A stretch of 64,000 nt of DNA from Takifugu bimaculatus. Its lineage: Eukaryota > Chordata > Actinopteri > Tetraodontiformes > Tetraodontidae. Shown in pieces: positions 36,491 through 51,293 of the stretch; position 1 is the stretch's first letter, and every line of letters begins with the position of its first letter. Both the position numbers and the translations under genes were made by a program. The notes below the pieces were generated by a model, which did no database searches, was not told the origin of the DNA, and saw nothing but the letters and a program-made list of their open reading frames with translations. The DNA lies in contig CP034992.1 of the NCBI GenBank assembly GCA_004026145.2, forward strand, positions 8,559,154 through 8,623,153, in the 5' to 3' direction.

Positions 36491-39400
36491 CCAGCGTAAG
36501 AGAAAACAGGCAATGAGAGAGCAGACAGTGAGACAGAACTGTCAGACAGCAGGCTGTCACAGAACAGCCTAGTAAAGAGATAACAGTTCAAATGCAGCGT
36601 GTCAGAGCAGGCAGTTCGAGAGCAGGCTGTCAGAAAGCAGGCAGTCGGAGTCGTGCCGGTTGTTTTAAGCAGAGCTGTGAGGCTGTGCAGGCTGTTCAGC
36701 AGAGAAGAAACTGAGCGCTGCAGCACGTTTTTGAATCACCAGTTGGCCTTTTCACACTGATAAACCAGTCAGCCATATTGCCCGGCAGTCTTACAGAGTT
36801 CCGACTGTTTGTCCTGTCGGTATTTGTGAGTCTTGCTTTAGTCCGTGGTTACCCATCAACGCTGATGTTGCCACCAGTTACACCTGCTGTTTTGCTGGCT
36901 CGGCCTCTCCTTCCTGTTTTCGAGGTGTGCTGTCGGTCATGTTGTGTACACTCTCTTTCCCTCTGGCTGCTATTGCAGAGCTGATAAAAACCCTCCCTCC
37001 TATGGACGCACAGATAAGAACCTGTGATAACAACAGGTGGAATAGTTAGCGTGCACGCTCGACGGGCACGGCACATATGCACGGTGCATGAAGCTGAAGT
37101 GTCCTCGGTGGACATTTGAAATGCGCTGGGCTCATGGACGCCACATTTTGACACCCAATGTGAAGCTTTCATGGAGAGCGGGCTGTTTATAGCTGATTAC
37201 TCAATAGCCCCGCAGCTAAATCCCCCACTGTGAGCATGTAGGAGCTCTGAGTATCCAGGCCGTCGAATCGAGCTTTCAGTGTTATTAAAGAACATGAGAT
37301 CCTTTTAAACACCTGTGCACTTCAAAGCCAGTTCAAATGCTGAAAACTGCGCCGCCTTTACCAAAAGTCTGGGAAAATGTAAACAGCTCATCGGCAAGCT
37401 GCTCAACTCGGACTCGGATCAGACCCTTTATTGGAGAGAGCCGTGTTCCTTGGATCCAACCAGCCTGGCTTGCTGGAATAACGCCGTGACCGTGTTTACA
37501 GAGTTCACGGTGGTGGTGAGTGCGGATTAGAGCGAGGCCGCTTTAAGAATCCCACCACCCACCCCGCGTCTCCCAGAGCCAGGACGTGGTTGAGAGTCCA
37601 GGCTGGAATGGGCGCAGACCTTCTCTTCCCACTAGCTGCATTTTCTGTCTAGTGTTTCACGCACATAAAGAACCCACACATTGTTTGTTTTACTTGTTGC
37701 CGTAGCGATAGTTACATCTCCCAGCATGACCTGAATAGATGGCATGGAAGTGATGCCAATGACAATGGAATTCATTTTGCTTCTACTACGCATGCTTATG
37801 GGAATGGAAACGCCTCTGACCTCTTCTGCTGCATTGAAATGAATTCCCACTAAAAATGAGTTATTTTTTCCTTTTTCTTTTTTAATCTCTTGGCCACGTC
37901 ATGTACACAATAGCCTTGTCAAAACAATGTGACTGACAACGCAGTTGTGTTTCCACTTAAAAATTTCAAATAAAGGTTTTATACAGTAGCCAGAAGAATG
38001 TGCTACGTAACTTTACGCTTATGATCTTAATTTAAATAAAACAAAATAATGATAAATATACATATTTATAAGGTGTGAAACAAGAATTCTGAGATTCTTC
38101 TGTTGGATAAATAGCAAATAAGCAAATAAGGTCTTTAAATTAGTTTAATATTTTAAAAAAACAACATTTTAATTAGGTACATGCAATACAGTATGCTGCA
38201 CTTATTCAAAATGCAGTTGTCAGGGTTTCTGATGCATGCTGTAGTCCATAAATTAATTGGGGTTGGTTCAGGATTTACCACATTTCCCCCAGCCCCCTTA
38301 TGTCCCCATGGGTTTTCCAGGCATTCCAGTTTACACTACAGGTGAACTGGTGACTCTATGCTGCCTGCAGGTGTGGTTGGTTCCTGTTCAGAAACAGATT
38401 TCAAATCCAAACAGCACTTATCCTGGTTAAATACCTGATTAAAACCACTGGTATTCCAGTATAGCACTGCAGTAAATGAACTGGTTACATTCCAGAAACG
38501 AACACTTGAGGTGCTAAGTGTATAATTGGCAACTGTGGCCAGTGTGGTGGAAGTCTGGAGTGTTTTTGTGTGTCACTGACAGCCTGTTTCTTGAGTGTCA
38601 CTGATGGAACATGACCAGAACAGATTATCCTGGGCCCGGATGGGGGAGGGGAGGGGGCCCACATCCCGATTTTTCTGTTTGTTCCTGGATCAACAGGCTG
38701 TTTGTCTCCTGCTCCGTCAGCGAGACAGCAGGATATATTGCTGCGGCCTGATTGTTTTACAGCCGTTTGGCACCAGACCGTCTGCCTCAGGTAAAATCTG
38801 TACCTGTGAGCTCAGCCAAATCAAAAGGGCGCTAATATAAACCAGTGCTGGGACTGGAGACAGCGAGGCCCAGCGATTCTTGAGCAACTACGTTCAGCGT
38901 TGTTTTGTGATAAGCGCAGCTTGCAGGGGGGTTACTTGCACCTCCAAACAATGGAAACATGACCATCCTGGCTACATGAATGCAAATATTCTGAAGTATG
39001 AGATTAGAGAGCCTTCTTATAGTATCACATTCTTTGTGGGATTAGCTGTGCTAAGCATTTGCATCAAAGGAACAAAAAAAAAAATAGGAAAAGAGTCTTA
39101 GATGCACCCAGTGAAAGGTTTTGTTGTGAATAAATGAAGCTTCTTCAGAGGCGAGCGTTCTTAACTGTTTGTTAGATTATCATGGGGCAACTCCGGAGGT
39201 TTGTCATCTGTGACTGGTTGAACCTGATCTGTCACATGTATCTCTGTCCTTTCGCAAAGCACAGAGGGTGGAGTTTACCCCTGCCTGTCTATGCAAACGA
39301 GCAAAAAAATACACATCTTGCATGATTATAATGAGCAGCATTATGCTGTTTTCCTGAGAATCACATGGACACTCGAAGTTTAGCGGGTTAGGGCTGTCCT

Positions 39401-40192
39401 CTTTTTAATCTGCGAGGGAACCAAGGCTGCAGTGACACATACGAACCAGAATGAAGTTTATAAGAACGCACGCTGTAGGACATTTTATCTGCACCATCTT
39501 TGATGCTTAACTTGGATCCAGCATGTACTGCATGAAAGGAGAGGGGGAAAAAAACGGCAGCATGTTGTGCAACCATTCGTCACAGAGGTGGTCAGGTCAT
39601 GCAAGGGTGTTTTTCTCCAGAGACTTCTGCAAAAATTGCTTTTTGCAGCCAACGTCTACGCGTGTGCATTGCTCACTCTGTGCCTATTCACCCTGGATTC
39701 TTCCCAAATTATGGTAATAATTGAAAACATATTTCAGACGCAACCTGGAGTACTGCTGACTGAGTCAAGGATTTCCTCCCTCTGTACTCAGCATGTGTTT
39801 TTTAAAAAATAATATAAATGTCAAACAAGTCAGGATTTATGAAACCTGGCTGAGGGGTTAACCCAGAGATGAACAGGAGAGCGCTGCCTTTAAAGTCACT
39901 AACCCCTCCCCGACACAGCACCCCCGTCATCACACGCTTCGAAAGCTCTGGGCATCAGTTGGTAGATGTTACACAGATATTTCCGTCACCTTTTCCACAC
40001 GCATGTGCGCGGCAGGCTCTCCTGTGTCATCTGGCTGCAGTTTACAAACAGTCTGTCTCCCGTTACTGGACACCGCAGCTATTCTGGCTTCCTCTTCCGA
40101 TGCAGAGTGTCCAGTCTCCATGTTGAAGTCAGCAAGCCAAGGTCAGCGGGTTACATTCCTCCAGCTCTTTGGCATTCTGCCCCAGGGTAGTA

Positions 40193-40193
<1 letters not shown>

Positions 40194-40227
<34 letters not shown>
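40194..40227. repeat. (TG)n microsatellite
   Basis: About 17 TG dinucleotides. Confidence 0.93.
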
Positions 40228-40228
<1 letters not shown>

Positions 40229-41639
40229 TTCATACCAAAGGCTGGAAGAGTTCTATACTGAGGGAAGAGAGAGAAACATGCACACGCACAGGATTCCCAG
40301 AGAAAACTTGAGTCTTGAAATGGCAGTTTGCTCAGGGCCGTGATCGATGCCGGGTCTATGCCTCGACACCTTCCTACCCCCCCCCCCCCCCAGGAGGTGT
40401 GCTGCTGTTTGCTCAGGGGTGGACACTGATCCTTCGGGATCAATTGCCTACAGACATATTTTTAAGTCTATCCGGTTGATTTAGACTCTGTGTACTTGAC
40501 ATTTGAGCTCGCCAGCGGAAGTAAAGCGAGTCAATACTGCAGCGCAGTGTGAGAACTCTAACAGTCTAGCAGCTGAAACAAGCCAGTGGGAGAGTGAGAA
40601 ACCTGTTTTTTTTTCAGCAATCGGCCCCAACGGTCCCGCTCAAGCCAGCATTAGCAAATGCACAAGTCATTTTTAGTAGCAGGAGTAGTATTAAGTACTT
40701 TTTTGGTTTTAATTTTGCTATTCGTGGTTGCTAAAGTAAGCACAAGCAGTGTTTTGTGTCTGTCTGGCGTTCTTCATTCTCATGTTTTGACAGACCAGGA
40801 CGAGGAGACGGAGCTAATCCAGAAATGACAGTTTGTTCTGGTTTTGTCACCTGTCATGGCCAGTATCTGGAAGGAAAGGTGGGGGGGTGAAGAAGGATCT
40901 CACACACACAAACATGCGGATCCATCTACCGTAGTTGTTTCAGATCTTTCTAGTTTCAACAGACGTTGTCCAAGGTCTAGCTGGTTTGTGAGCAAGGTAT
41001 ACAAACCACCCAAGTTGATTGGAAAATTTGTCTATGTAGACACATAACATGCCCAGAGAATATACAGTAATATATGGGTCCTGATGGTGCTTGAAATCCT
41101 TGAACATGCTTGAATTTCAGTGTTGCAATTTCTGAAAACTGCATAAAGTTTAGTTTAAGTGCTTGAAAGTGCTTGAATGGTATCTCTGTATTTAACAAAA
41201 CTGGGATCAGACTGAAATAGTTTGCTTATTAGAAGGAGAAATTAAATCAGAATGAAGGTTCCTTAGCCTGGGATCCACTGAGCCTCTCTGCTCCTCTCTG
41301 TGACCTGCCAATCTGTTGTCATGTAACAGCACCTCCCCTCCAAGACACAGCAAGCGGAGATGACGAAATGCCCGGAGGTTGCTGCCATTTTAACGAGCGT
41401 TGCCTCCAATATGATGCGTAAAAACAGGATTGCGATGTGCGAAAAAGATTTACAGGTTAATACTATAGCCCAGTCTGTGTTCTCCAGTAACATTAAAGGT
41501 AAATTAAGACTCTTTGAGTAGGCCAAGGCTGCACGTTAAAACTTTGTTTATGCTAACCACTAGCTCAGTTAGCAGTTTTACACATAAAATTAGATCAAAT
41601 GTATGGTAGTCAAAGTTAACATGTATTCAGAAAACATCT

Positions 41640-42000
41640 CCAAGGATACGCTGGGGTGCATCAGCAGTGTTGTGACCTGGGGTCAAAGGGTGTTTTGGGT
41701 CTCAACATGCATCCTCGCCTAGGCGACCCAGCCAGGACTGATCAGGCCCCGACTTGTGTCCCAACAGCGAGTGGCTTTCTTCACAGGCTCGCTGGCAGAT
41801 GGAATGGCCCTCTTTTTGACTGTTGCTGTGATGCTTCAGCTGGGTAAGGACCTTGCAGAGTGAGCATCCTGCAAATCCAGCTGACCTCAGTGGGCTCATA
41901 GAATGTTTTCCAGCCTCTGCCCCTGCTCCTCTCCAGTAGTTCCTGGTACTTGACACATTTTCCTCTTGTTGGCATCCTCTATGTGCTCTTCCCTCTGCAC
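41640..42000 (-). mobile_element. Degenerate non-LTR retroelement-like fragment
   Basis: Minus-strand translation around 41,975-41,781 reads VKYQELLERSRGRGWKTFYE followed by PTEVSWICRML. This resembles the region after the reverse transcriptase in abundant fish retroelements (a (K/R)Y..LVE.CR..GW...PVEVGCRGF type). The frame is broken and the match is from memory only. Related-looking sequence may extend to about 42,540. Confidence 0.35.
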
Positions 42001-42619
42001 TGCCAGTTTCTGGACAATGTCAGATTGCTGTAATGTGTTATGGGAATGTCAGCCGGCTTCCCAAGTCAGCCCGCAGCTGCCAATCGGAGGCTGGGTGGGG
42101 AAGGCCTGTCATTGATCTTGCCCCAGACCTGGGGTTTCTCTGCAGTTTGGATGAAGCAGACTGCTTTCTTCGGTGGGTGGTGCTTTCCGGTGCTAATGGC
42201 TGACGTTAGACTCTCCACAACTGCCTATCACCAGTGATAGCAGCCATCTGCCAGAACCGTTGAGCAGCTGCTGAGGTGATGTTCCAATGAGCCTCATCCA
42301 CAGCAGTGCAGGCAGGGGTGTGTCTCAGTCTTTCCCCAGATGAGAAGGTTTACTGGGCTTGGCAAGTTGTTGCATGCACCAGGAAAAAGATGTGACAGAA
42401 AGATGCTAGGACACTGCCTGGTCCATGCTCCATGCTGCCAGAGGCCTACTGCTCTGCTCAATGGCTCTTCCCCACCACAAGCTCCTTTAGTCTCAGGCAC
42501 GACTCTGCCACCTACAGTGCCTTCTCCACTCTCCAACTTCCTACTGTCATCAATTACTGGGTGCTCTCAGGTGAACCTTTGGCTTGGTGTGAGTGTTCCC
42601 GTTGAAGGCCCTAGCCCTA

Positions 42620-42800
42620 ACCCATTCACACTAATTTTCACACCCAAGGCCACTTTAGAGTTGCCAATTCACCATTGACCCATATGGACGTCTCCAGACT
42701 GTGATAGGAAGAGGGAATACTCAAAGAGAACCAGGGGATTCAAACCTGGAGCCTCTTTGCTGCAAGATGACAGATTTAACCATCATGCTGCCCAGATATA
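42620..42800 (-). mobile_element. Degenerate SINE/LINE-tail-like interspersed repeat
   Basis: Text such as CCATTCACACTAATTTTCAC, CTTTAGAGTTGCCAATTCA and GGGGATTCAAACCTGGAGCC follows the layout of a common teleost repeat. GGATTCAAACC is one mismatch from an inverted tRNA B box. Family name not assigned. Confidence 0.4.
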
Positions 42801-43364
42801 ATCAGTTTATTACGAAATACTTAGAATGGTGTAATATAATCTTGACGAGGTATTTTCTGATGCTAACATGGAGGGTATTCTGACCTGTTGGAGGTCAGGT
42901 CAAGATTCAGATGAATGGACTGAAACTCATGATGTCTGGGCTTTTTCTGAGAAAAAAAACCATGAACACAAATCAACAGAAGTATCCACGTGGGATAATA
43001 GGACACAGGAGAGAAAAAAAAACTTGTTTTTCTGTTTTATGCAACATGTGACAAGCCCATAATCATGACAGCTACATTTCAGTCTGCACAAGAAGAAATT
43101 TGATAGGTTCATCAAAACGTGAGGATTTACTGTGCGGCTGTAAAGCCCCGACAAAAACAAGGCCACACAGCAGAGCTTCCTGGAGTTCTGTTGAATTAAA
43201 TTCCAAGAGTCCTGCCGGAAATCCAACATGAAGCAACAGGCCGTCCCCCATGAAAGGGTCGCCGAGTGTGAATAAGTCCACAGAGTGAGCATGTCCATGG
43301 CTGACAGACAGACTGAGTCAGCGCCGCATTCCAGTGGAGTCAACCATCCACTTTACCCACAGCA

Positions 43365-43365
<1 letters not shown>

Positions 43366-43419
<54 letters not shown>

Positions 43420-43445
43420 ACACACACTATTCACACACACACACA
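43366..43445. repeat. (CA)n microsatellite, interrupted
   Basis: CA tract with TACACA and TATTCA interruptions. Confidence 0.95.
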
Positions 43446-46341
43446 ATTAAATATTAGTGTCAATGTGATTTGGTATGAAGTATTATTTTCCCTTTTCTGT
43501 TTTGAAATATACACATCTATATAAATAATGCTCTTAATGTTTGAAGTGTTTGTACTTTAAGAATGGCAGCTTCTAAGGATACAAATATTTCAGGTAAGAC
43601 TACATCATCCACTATTTAACACCGTTGATGCGGAGATCCTGAGTGGATTAAGGGGGAATCAATGGAGTGTGTACAGAGGGAGACAATGTTGTCGTCTCCC
43701 TACACAACCTCCCTGTTCTACAGATGGTATGTTGAATTTGTTTCTTTTGCTTACAGATAAACCTAAGAGTTTTGTATCATGTTGCTGATGTAAATTGTTG
43801 CACAATTGCAACCGGGGGTTCGTGGTTGACGCTCCTGTCAGCACGAGCCTGTGCAGTTTAGATCATGCGACCTTTTTCTGTGACTGAAATCACCAAACAT
43901 CTGTAAGCAAATGCAATAATCTGACCTTTTATCATGAGCCTGAGCTTTAAAGGTGCGCCATCTTAAAGGTGTTTTTGCCCCATTAGTACATAGAGTTACA
44001 TGTTATTTGTTGCTAGAATCCAACTAAAATGTGTCGCCTTTCTAATTTGTGTCGCTTGTCAGATCAGTAGAAATTCTCCTGATTAATACTTTTATTCAAA
44101 ACAGTCAGATGCAAAGAGATGGAGGACCTACGAGACAAAACTGAACAAGGACGATGCCTCGTTAATGTAGGCAGTTGAGAGAGAATGCAGGAATAAACTA
44201 GAATGTTACACAAACGCAGGCTGAAGGGGAGAGTTTCAAATGTGCAACAAGAGCGAAATAACTGTGGTAATAGCAGTAAAACTATTCGATTCCCAGGAAG
44301 TAAAATCTGAGAAGCTCTATTGGCGACAGATCAGGCCAGGTCAGTTATGAAACAGTCATCTCGTGTTCTGCTGCACCGTAAAGGTGTGTGATTAACTCCG
44401 TGAGTCAGATTCAGGTGTTTTGCAATTTGACAGAGGCCAACCCCTTCCCCAGTTTCTTTCAGGTTTATAGTTGTGAGGCAGCCTTCATCTTCACACGCGA
44501 GCCTGCTGTCAGTCAGGAGGAGCCGCAGCTCGCAGGTTATCATTCATCGCACTGGAGACATTCGGGGGGTCTGCAGCCGGGACGTCTGTGTTTACACACC
44601 GACAGATTTAGACCAGACGCAGATACGACTGATGTGTCTCTGGTGGGAAGGGTTTGCACTTACTGTGTGGATAACAACCACTCATTTAGATCATGTTAAA
44701 GGGCAGAAAGAGAGATAAAAGAGTAAATTAAAGACTTGACCTATAAATGTTCCTTTTGTGTGATTGGGTCCGGAGCCCGGTCCTCTCACAGCGCTAACCT
44801 CTCATCACGAGCTCTATTACCAGTGTATGATCAGGGTGATGACTGGTAGTGTCACTTGCCCTGAGTAATGCAATGTGGATTTTCCTGTAAGGTCACCGGA
44901 ATGACGCAAAAGCTGAGTCTGAAGCACAAAAACTGAGGCCATCTATCAATATAAAGGCCATTATAATTGTTGCGTGAGCAGGACCTTTAAAAGCTTTTAC
45001 CTCATATGAATATCAGCTGCCTTTACTGGGCTGATGTGTTTGCTTAATTTCACTGGCCAACCTGAATTATCTCAATATAAAGCGTGCTCTGTTGCAGACT
45101 GCTGCATATCAAGTCAGTTTTAAAATCTTCTGACATATAAAGGACCCATTAAATATCAGATGATTTCTTATTATTCAATATGCAGTTACATTTCTCATTT
45201 TATCTTGTTTTATCAGCTGGTGTAAAAAATGGAAGAAGTTGCAACAGAACTCTGCTGTCATCATCATCTGCACGTGTCGCCCTGTTGAACAAGCTATTAT
45301 CACTGGTCTGTAGTCACTCACCTGCCGTAGCTTGCAGAGGGGATTTTTTGAGAAAATTTAAAGGGATTTTAATAATATAGTTCTCCTTACCTTTCTTCCA
45401 ACAGGAAAGTTGAGCCTAATTTAGCTTTGCTCAAATAATGACAATGAATAGATGAGGCTGGCTCATTTCAAAGTAAAAGCAAAACTTCACTGACTTACCT
45501 ACTGGGTAAATCATATTCAATTTGTTTTTACACATTAAGTTCATCCTCCCTTGCACTGTCTATCATATCTGACTTCTTCCTGTGAAAGCGCACAGTTGCC
45601 CGTTGGCTAACTGGCACTAGAAATAATTTGAATAGTGACACACTGTTAAGCAGCTCTAATGAGCAGCTGGAGGTGCTGGGGCTCCATCAGCATATGCCGA
45701 TGGAGTGATAAGAGTGATGTGGAGGCTGTTCTAGTTAAAGGATGGTGTTGTGCTTCTGCCAGTGTGCAGAGAGAAGTAAATCGTGAAGTTATGCGAAAAT
45801 ATAACAGTAGCATTTAAAATATTGCAAGTGAAACATATTAAATAGCTTTAATTAGACAGCGTTGATGGCCCATTTCAGCTCCATATTGTTTCAGGGAGAG
45901 CTCATTGTCTCGCACTCCCCCAGTTCATTTTATAATTTTTATCAGCAGGATTTCCAGCTCCAGCTGTGTGACTGTGACGGGATTCCAAAATTTTATTGGC
46001 CTTATTGAACGCTAGTGCTCTCATTTATGACACCATAAGCTTTGCTGCTGTAACACTTCTGTGTACGCTTCATAACGGCATGGAGGTAGCCCCGGCTCGT
46101 CCACACAATGTGGACACCAGCCCACATTAAACAAGGCTTTGCTGGACCTAAATGTGCTTTGAGGCCGTTGGTTCTCACCAGGTCAAAGGTTGCTGGACCA
46201 CAGGATAACTGCAGAGGACGTCTCAGCCAAGGAGGAGACACGTGGCAGAGTCAGAATACACCAGAGACCTCCCATCTCTGCCTGAGCTGCTTGTGAAGGT
46301 TCTGATGCTCTGGGCTCAGGAAAAGTGATTGAAAAAAAATC

Positions 46342-46345
<4 letters not shown>

Positions 46346-46432
<87 letters not shown>
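46346..46432. repeat. (TG)n microsatellite
   Basis: About 43 uninterrupted TG dinucleotides. Confidence 0.97.
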
Positions 46433-46434
<2 letters not shown>

Positions 46435-49400
46435 AGGCCACACTGACATAAATAACATTTTGAAATCTTGAATTACATGCCTGACCACATCAGGAGCCGC
46501 GCGTCTAAACACACCTTTATTTCATGTGTTGGAGTCAGTAAAACCATGCAGACAGATTCAGGTTACCTGAAACGATCGGGCATGTGGCTGCACGGGGGAG
46601 CTTCGAACCTGTGAGGAGGACAGAGAGCCCGGGGGAGGGACCGTGGCAGCTGTTATGTTTCTAAAAACAGGCAACCCCCCCCCCCATAACCCCATTCCTT
46701 CCCTCTTCCTTCCTAATAATCCTCTTTCTCCACAGCAGATGTTAATCACTGTCTGTTTTCAAAAGGAAGCAATCATTGAGTCAGCGGAAAAGACACACCT
46801 TCCTTTAATAAACACACATAAAATCATGTGATGACTGACAGCCTGTTTGTGAGTCACGTGCTTGATGGAAATGAAGAGTGAAAGGGTTCCCGGCAGACGT
46901 CCCCATCTTTACTTCCCCTTCAACCCCATCAGGACTGAATTCCAAAATCAAAAGTGGAATTTTGACCACAGCTCAATTAAGATGTAAACGTACTGACTGT
47001 TTTCAGCCTGTGTTAGTGAGGGCAATCGCCTCTTTCGTTCCTCCACCGTTGTCTGGCTAGCTCTCCCCATCTGTCCTGCATCGGCCTCTTGCATAAGGTC
47101 GATCTGGTAAAATTCCACAGCGCTCACTTGCTCCCTGCTCCTCTATCATCCGAGTCTTTTCACCCCGCAGCGAAAACAATTTGTTACTGTTCAGATCCAG
47201 TCGCCCACGCGTAGGATGTTTTTCCAGCTGCTAACAAACACGCTACCTCACTTCTAAAGGGTCTGGAACACAGAGAAGGTGTGTGTGAGTGTGCATGTGT
47301 GTGGGGTGTATTTCTAAGAAAATTGAAAACAGTGTTTGCCATTGTTGTTAGAAACTCCTCAAACTAATAAAGTAAGATGGGAATGCTTTGATGCAGTATC
47401 TGGGGGTGCAGTATCTGAACATGCCATTGGGGGCAGGTGTTGCCATCAACTGTTCAAGCATGGCTAGTAAAACCTAAAGAAAACTTTGAAAAATGATGGA
47501 GTCCAAGTTTCAGTTGTTGCCTCATCCGGATCCAGAACAGCGGAGCTGGAGCCAGACTGTTTGCCAGACAACAGTGAAGTAATGTTGGGGTGGGGGTGAT
47601 GAAAAGATGGACTCAGCAGCAGCCCAATGAGAACTTTGAAAGGTCCCAGCTCAGTCGTCAGCAGTTTAACCTCCTCCTAATTATTAAATCTGGCCTCGTT
47701 CGTCTCAGCTTCAGTCTACCTTAAAACAGCCCCAGTTTAATATTGTTGTCCACTGTTTACATCATCCAAGGAAATAACCATCATCTTCAATCATATTTAA
47801 GACAACGACCTTGAAAAATAAAAGGCAAATATTCAATGAGCAGAACATCTGGCTTTGGCAACATTGCCCATTGTTCCTTAACATGAGCTGGAAAAAGAAT
47901 AAAAATTTGTCACATAAGACAGCAACAGCATGAGATCTTCACATCCTAACAGTATTTAGCAACTTTTTGACAACAATGATAATAAAAATGCATCAGAACA
48001 TTTTTCCAGTCCTGGTTTGGATCATCATGTACATTTTCCATCAAAAAACTCAGCAGCGGATCACTAATAAGGCCTGTAATGATTCACAGCGAGCAGGATG
48101 ACACGCGGGAGCGATCACTTACCTCCAGGATGCAACGCAACACCCTCACACCGCCAGGAGCGCATGCACACACAGGCAGAGCCCAAAGGGCTGGTAGAAA
48201 CACCAGAGACGTGAACAAATCGGATCTCCAGCCACGTTGGCTGATGCAAGACAGATTCGTCGTGGCAGTGGCATGTAGAACAAAGGGAAAGGTGTATATG
48301 TGCTCTGGAGCATCACACTGCAGGCGATTTTTGCCATCTGAAAATTGCTTTATAGCTTCTGGTTGTGAATCCCTGTGTCAATCGTTAGCTGGGTCACTTT
48401 AATGTTGGACCTCACACTTGTGCAATTAAAGACAACATTACCAGAGCAGGTAAGCTCCAGATGCACCCGAGGGTATCTCATTAACAATGTGCATGGGTTC
48501 CTATCTCCATCCCTCACGCTAAAGGCTGTGACCACATTCGGCCGTTGCGTAATAGAGGAAGAGAACAAATTCGGGATCCTTCATCATTGCTTCTCACACT
48601 CCTCCCTCTGCCAGCCTTGATCTTTTCCTTTTATCTTTCTTTAACGTGACAACCAACAGCCTTTCATTGCGTTTTATAACAGGCTTCTGATCCTTCGCTC
48701 GATGATGAGGGATCTCATAAAATCTCAGCGTTTGTTTGGCGTCCCCAGCATGTCACCGAGACGCCGACTGTTGTGTAAGCAGCAGAGCAGCCTGGCACAG
48801 AGGAAGCTCTTGTCCCTGATTTGGACCACATGTGGTCGACCCCCAGGACCCCCCACCCCCCAGACCCCCACCGCCACCTCCTCCTTTCGTCAAGCTGCCG
48901 TGTAAACATCATTGTTTCAGTCTCCAAAAACGGAAACTTATTTCTGAGAACTGAGGTAGTTTAGTTAGTTTTTCTTCCTGCAGTATAGCATTCAGTGCAG
49001 TGTTAAATCATTTAAATGGATCCCATACTGTTTATACATGGATGCACATGCTAACAGAAGTACAGGTTGCAACATACTTATGAGCTGCTGGGACAGAAAG
49101 AGAGGCAGAGATATGACACAAAGAAGAACGAGTTTTACTGCAAGAAGGGGGAGGACAAATGCCATGTTTAACCCTTCTAGGTGAGGTTGCAAATTATCTC
49201 CAAAATACATGTTTTCAGGCCTGGATTGTACATTCACACTTTTCCCTTCCCGTCACAGAGCCGCATCATTCAGGCGTTTCTCCCAGCACCAGTGATCAGT
49301 GGGCAGATGTGGATTTCCAGTAGCTCTGTTCAGTTTTCTGCCTCGCGGCTCAGAGGGGCTGGCTAATAATTTGTCGGCCCCTGTGGGGCGTGTGGACAGC

Positions 49401-51189
49401 ACATCAACAACAGGCCCAGTGTTCAGATCTGATGAGAGCAAGGCTGATCTGGCCACTCTGAAGGCAGGAGGGTAGGAAGAGTGAAGGAAAGGAGGGCAAA
49501 AGGAAGCAAAGGAATGGTATTGCTGCACAGATCTCTCTCTCTCTCTTTTCAGGCTGTCAGTGTGTGGGGTTTCATGAGTTTGTGGGGCCATTATTAGACT
49601 TCCATACTAACATGCATTACCTCTATAGGGGGACAAAGGGCAGGAGCAACCATTTCTCCACCTCAGGACACGTGCTTTTCTCTTGATTAAAACAACATGT
49701 TTTTTTTCTGATTGAGAGGTGTTGTGCAACAATGTCCCTCCTTTGCAGGTCAAACAGCAAATCCATGAAAGCTGAAGAACACCGCACACGATCGCATCGC
49801 AAAATACATTTCTACACTCTCGGAGTGAAGCAAAGACGTCAAAAAGAAGATTGAGCAATTTATGCAGGTGGACTCGCCTCTGTTATCAGTTTAAACAACA
49901 TACGCCACAGATTTATGTCCGCTGGCCTCACAGCAACATACCTGTGGGTCCACCTGCACTCCATCCTTACATGAGAAACTGTACCTGTCTATATTATATT
50001 CTCACACTGAGCCTCCAAATCTTCATAGCATAAATATTTATTTTAAGAAGGTACGAACACGGTGCCAGCCAGGTTTCAAACAACTCATAGACCAATTACC
50101 CATCATCAAACGCGCACATCTGCCATCTAGTGGTAGAACAGCGTAAATACAAACAAGATAAGCGTTATATAGGATTTGAAGCATCATTTGTTTTCTTTGC
50201 CCAGACAACAAAGAGGTCATTTTATTGAACTGGACTCAGATTTGAACTGATCTCAATAATTACAAATAAAGTGGTGAAATGTATTTTAACGTATGTCCGC
50301 AGCTGCTGATGGCCGGCCATCTAAAGGAGGAATAATGTACTTTCATGAGTTGCTGCTGAAAATTAGAAAATATCAGAGGAATAAAGTCACTTTTGTTCAT
50401 TACTCTCATCATTGCATCTGGGCAATTTTGGATCGTAATCGTTTGGAAATCCCTCTAACAATTAAACCAAAAACTCCAGTCTAGCAGTAATAAACACGTG
50501 GATGGATTCAGCATCAGTTTAAGACACGGAGCTTCTTAATATTATGCAAATCTTAATCTCCTCACAGTTGAACTGCTGGCTGAAGAAATGCCCTCCAGAG
50601 TGATGATGTGGGCGGCAAATCTATTCCTGAAATTTGGGTTTAACACCTGCCCCACAGAGGACTGCTCTGTTGAGCAATTCCAATATAAAGGCAACATCCC
50701 TTAGCCTACAACAGTGATTAGGTTTCCAAAAAAAAAAAAAAAAAAGAAGCTGGGTCTAGTTTTCATGCAAACATTGTGGGAGGAAATGTGTCAATTTGAT
50801 TTGTAGGTTTTTGCATGGAAATGGGAAATGCAAAACCAAAGATTGAGGTAAAAGACACAGAGCACCTAAAAAAAACACATGAAAAAAAGTGATGTGCGCC
50901 ATTTAAAGAAGCTGCTGAAGCTAATCGGATAGCATTCCTGGTTTTATTAAAATGATACCACCCGGTGAATCATCAACAGTCATAAAACACAAAATAGACT
51001 GAAAAGGTAAAGGGGACCCCATATATGCACAGAAAGCGGATCCACAGAGGAGATTTAAGAAATCCATTTAGTGTATAAACATGGGCTGTTGACTTCGGAC
51101 TTCCTGAGAATATACACCACAAATGTAAATGTAGGTCAATATTTGAGGGCTCATTTAACATGATTTGAACACCTTCAGCTGGGCGGAAA

Positions 51190-51210
51190 AGGGCCAGCAC
51201 CAATCAGACC
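51190..51210 (+). promoter_or_regulatory. Conserved CCAAT-containing motif upstream of tas1r3 copy 1
   Basis: AGGGCCAGCACCAATCAGAC is shared exactly with the region upstream of copies 2 (57,679) and 3 (63,717), about 85-110 nt before each ATG. The CCAAT is at 51200-51204. The sequence between this motif and the ATG has diverged in copy 1. Confidence 0.5.
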
Positions 51211-51293
51211 TATATCTGGGCTTTTACGTAATCTTGTATACGAATGATGGACAGTGTTAAAGTGCTGCCTTTACTGCAGCTTCCACCTGCATC

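Larger units (their letters stand above)
29170..51190. other. 22-kb intergenic region between errfi1 and the tas1r3 array
   Basis: No frame resembles a known protein and no convincing exon pair was found. It holds several CA/TG tracts, a CCA tract, a 17-bp minisatellite and degenerate retroelement-like fragments at about 41,640-42,800. Small RNA genes cannot be excluded by eye. Confidence 0.55.

Noticed and set aside
29170..51190. Possible miR-34a or miR-200-family hairpins, which lie on 1p36 in human
   Set aside because: I looked for their mature sequences by eye and did not see them; a covariance search would be needed to exclude other small RNAs.
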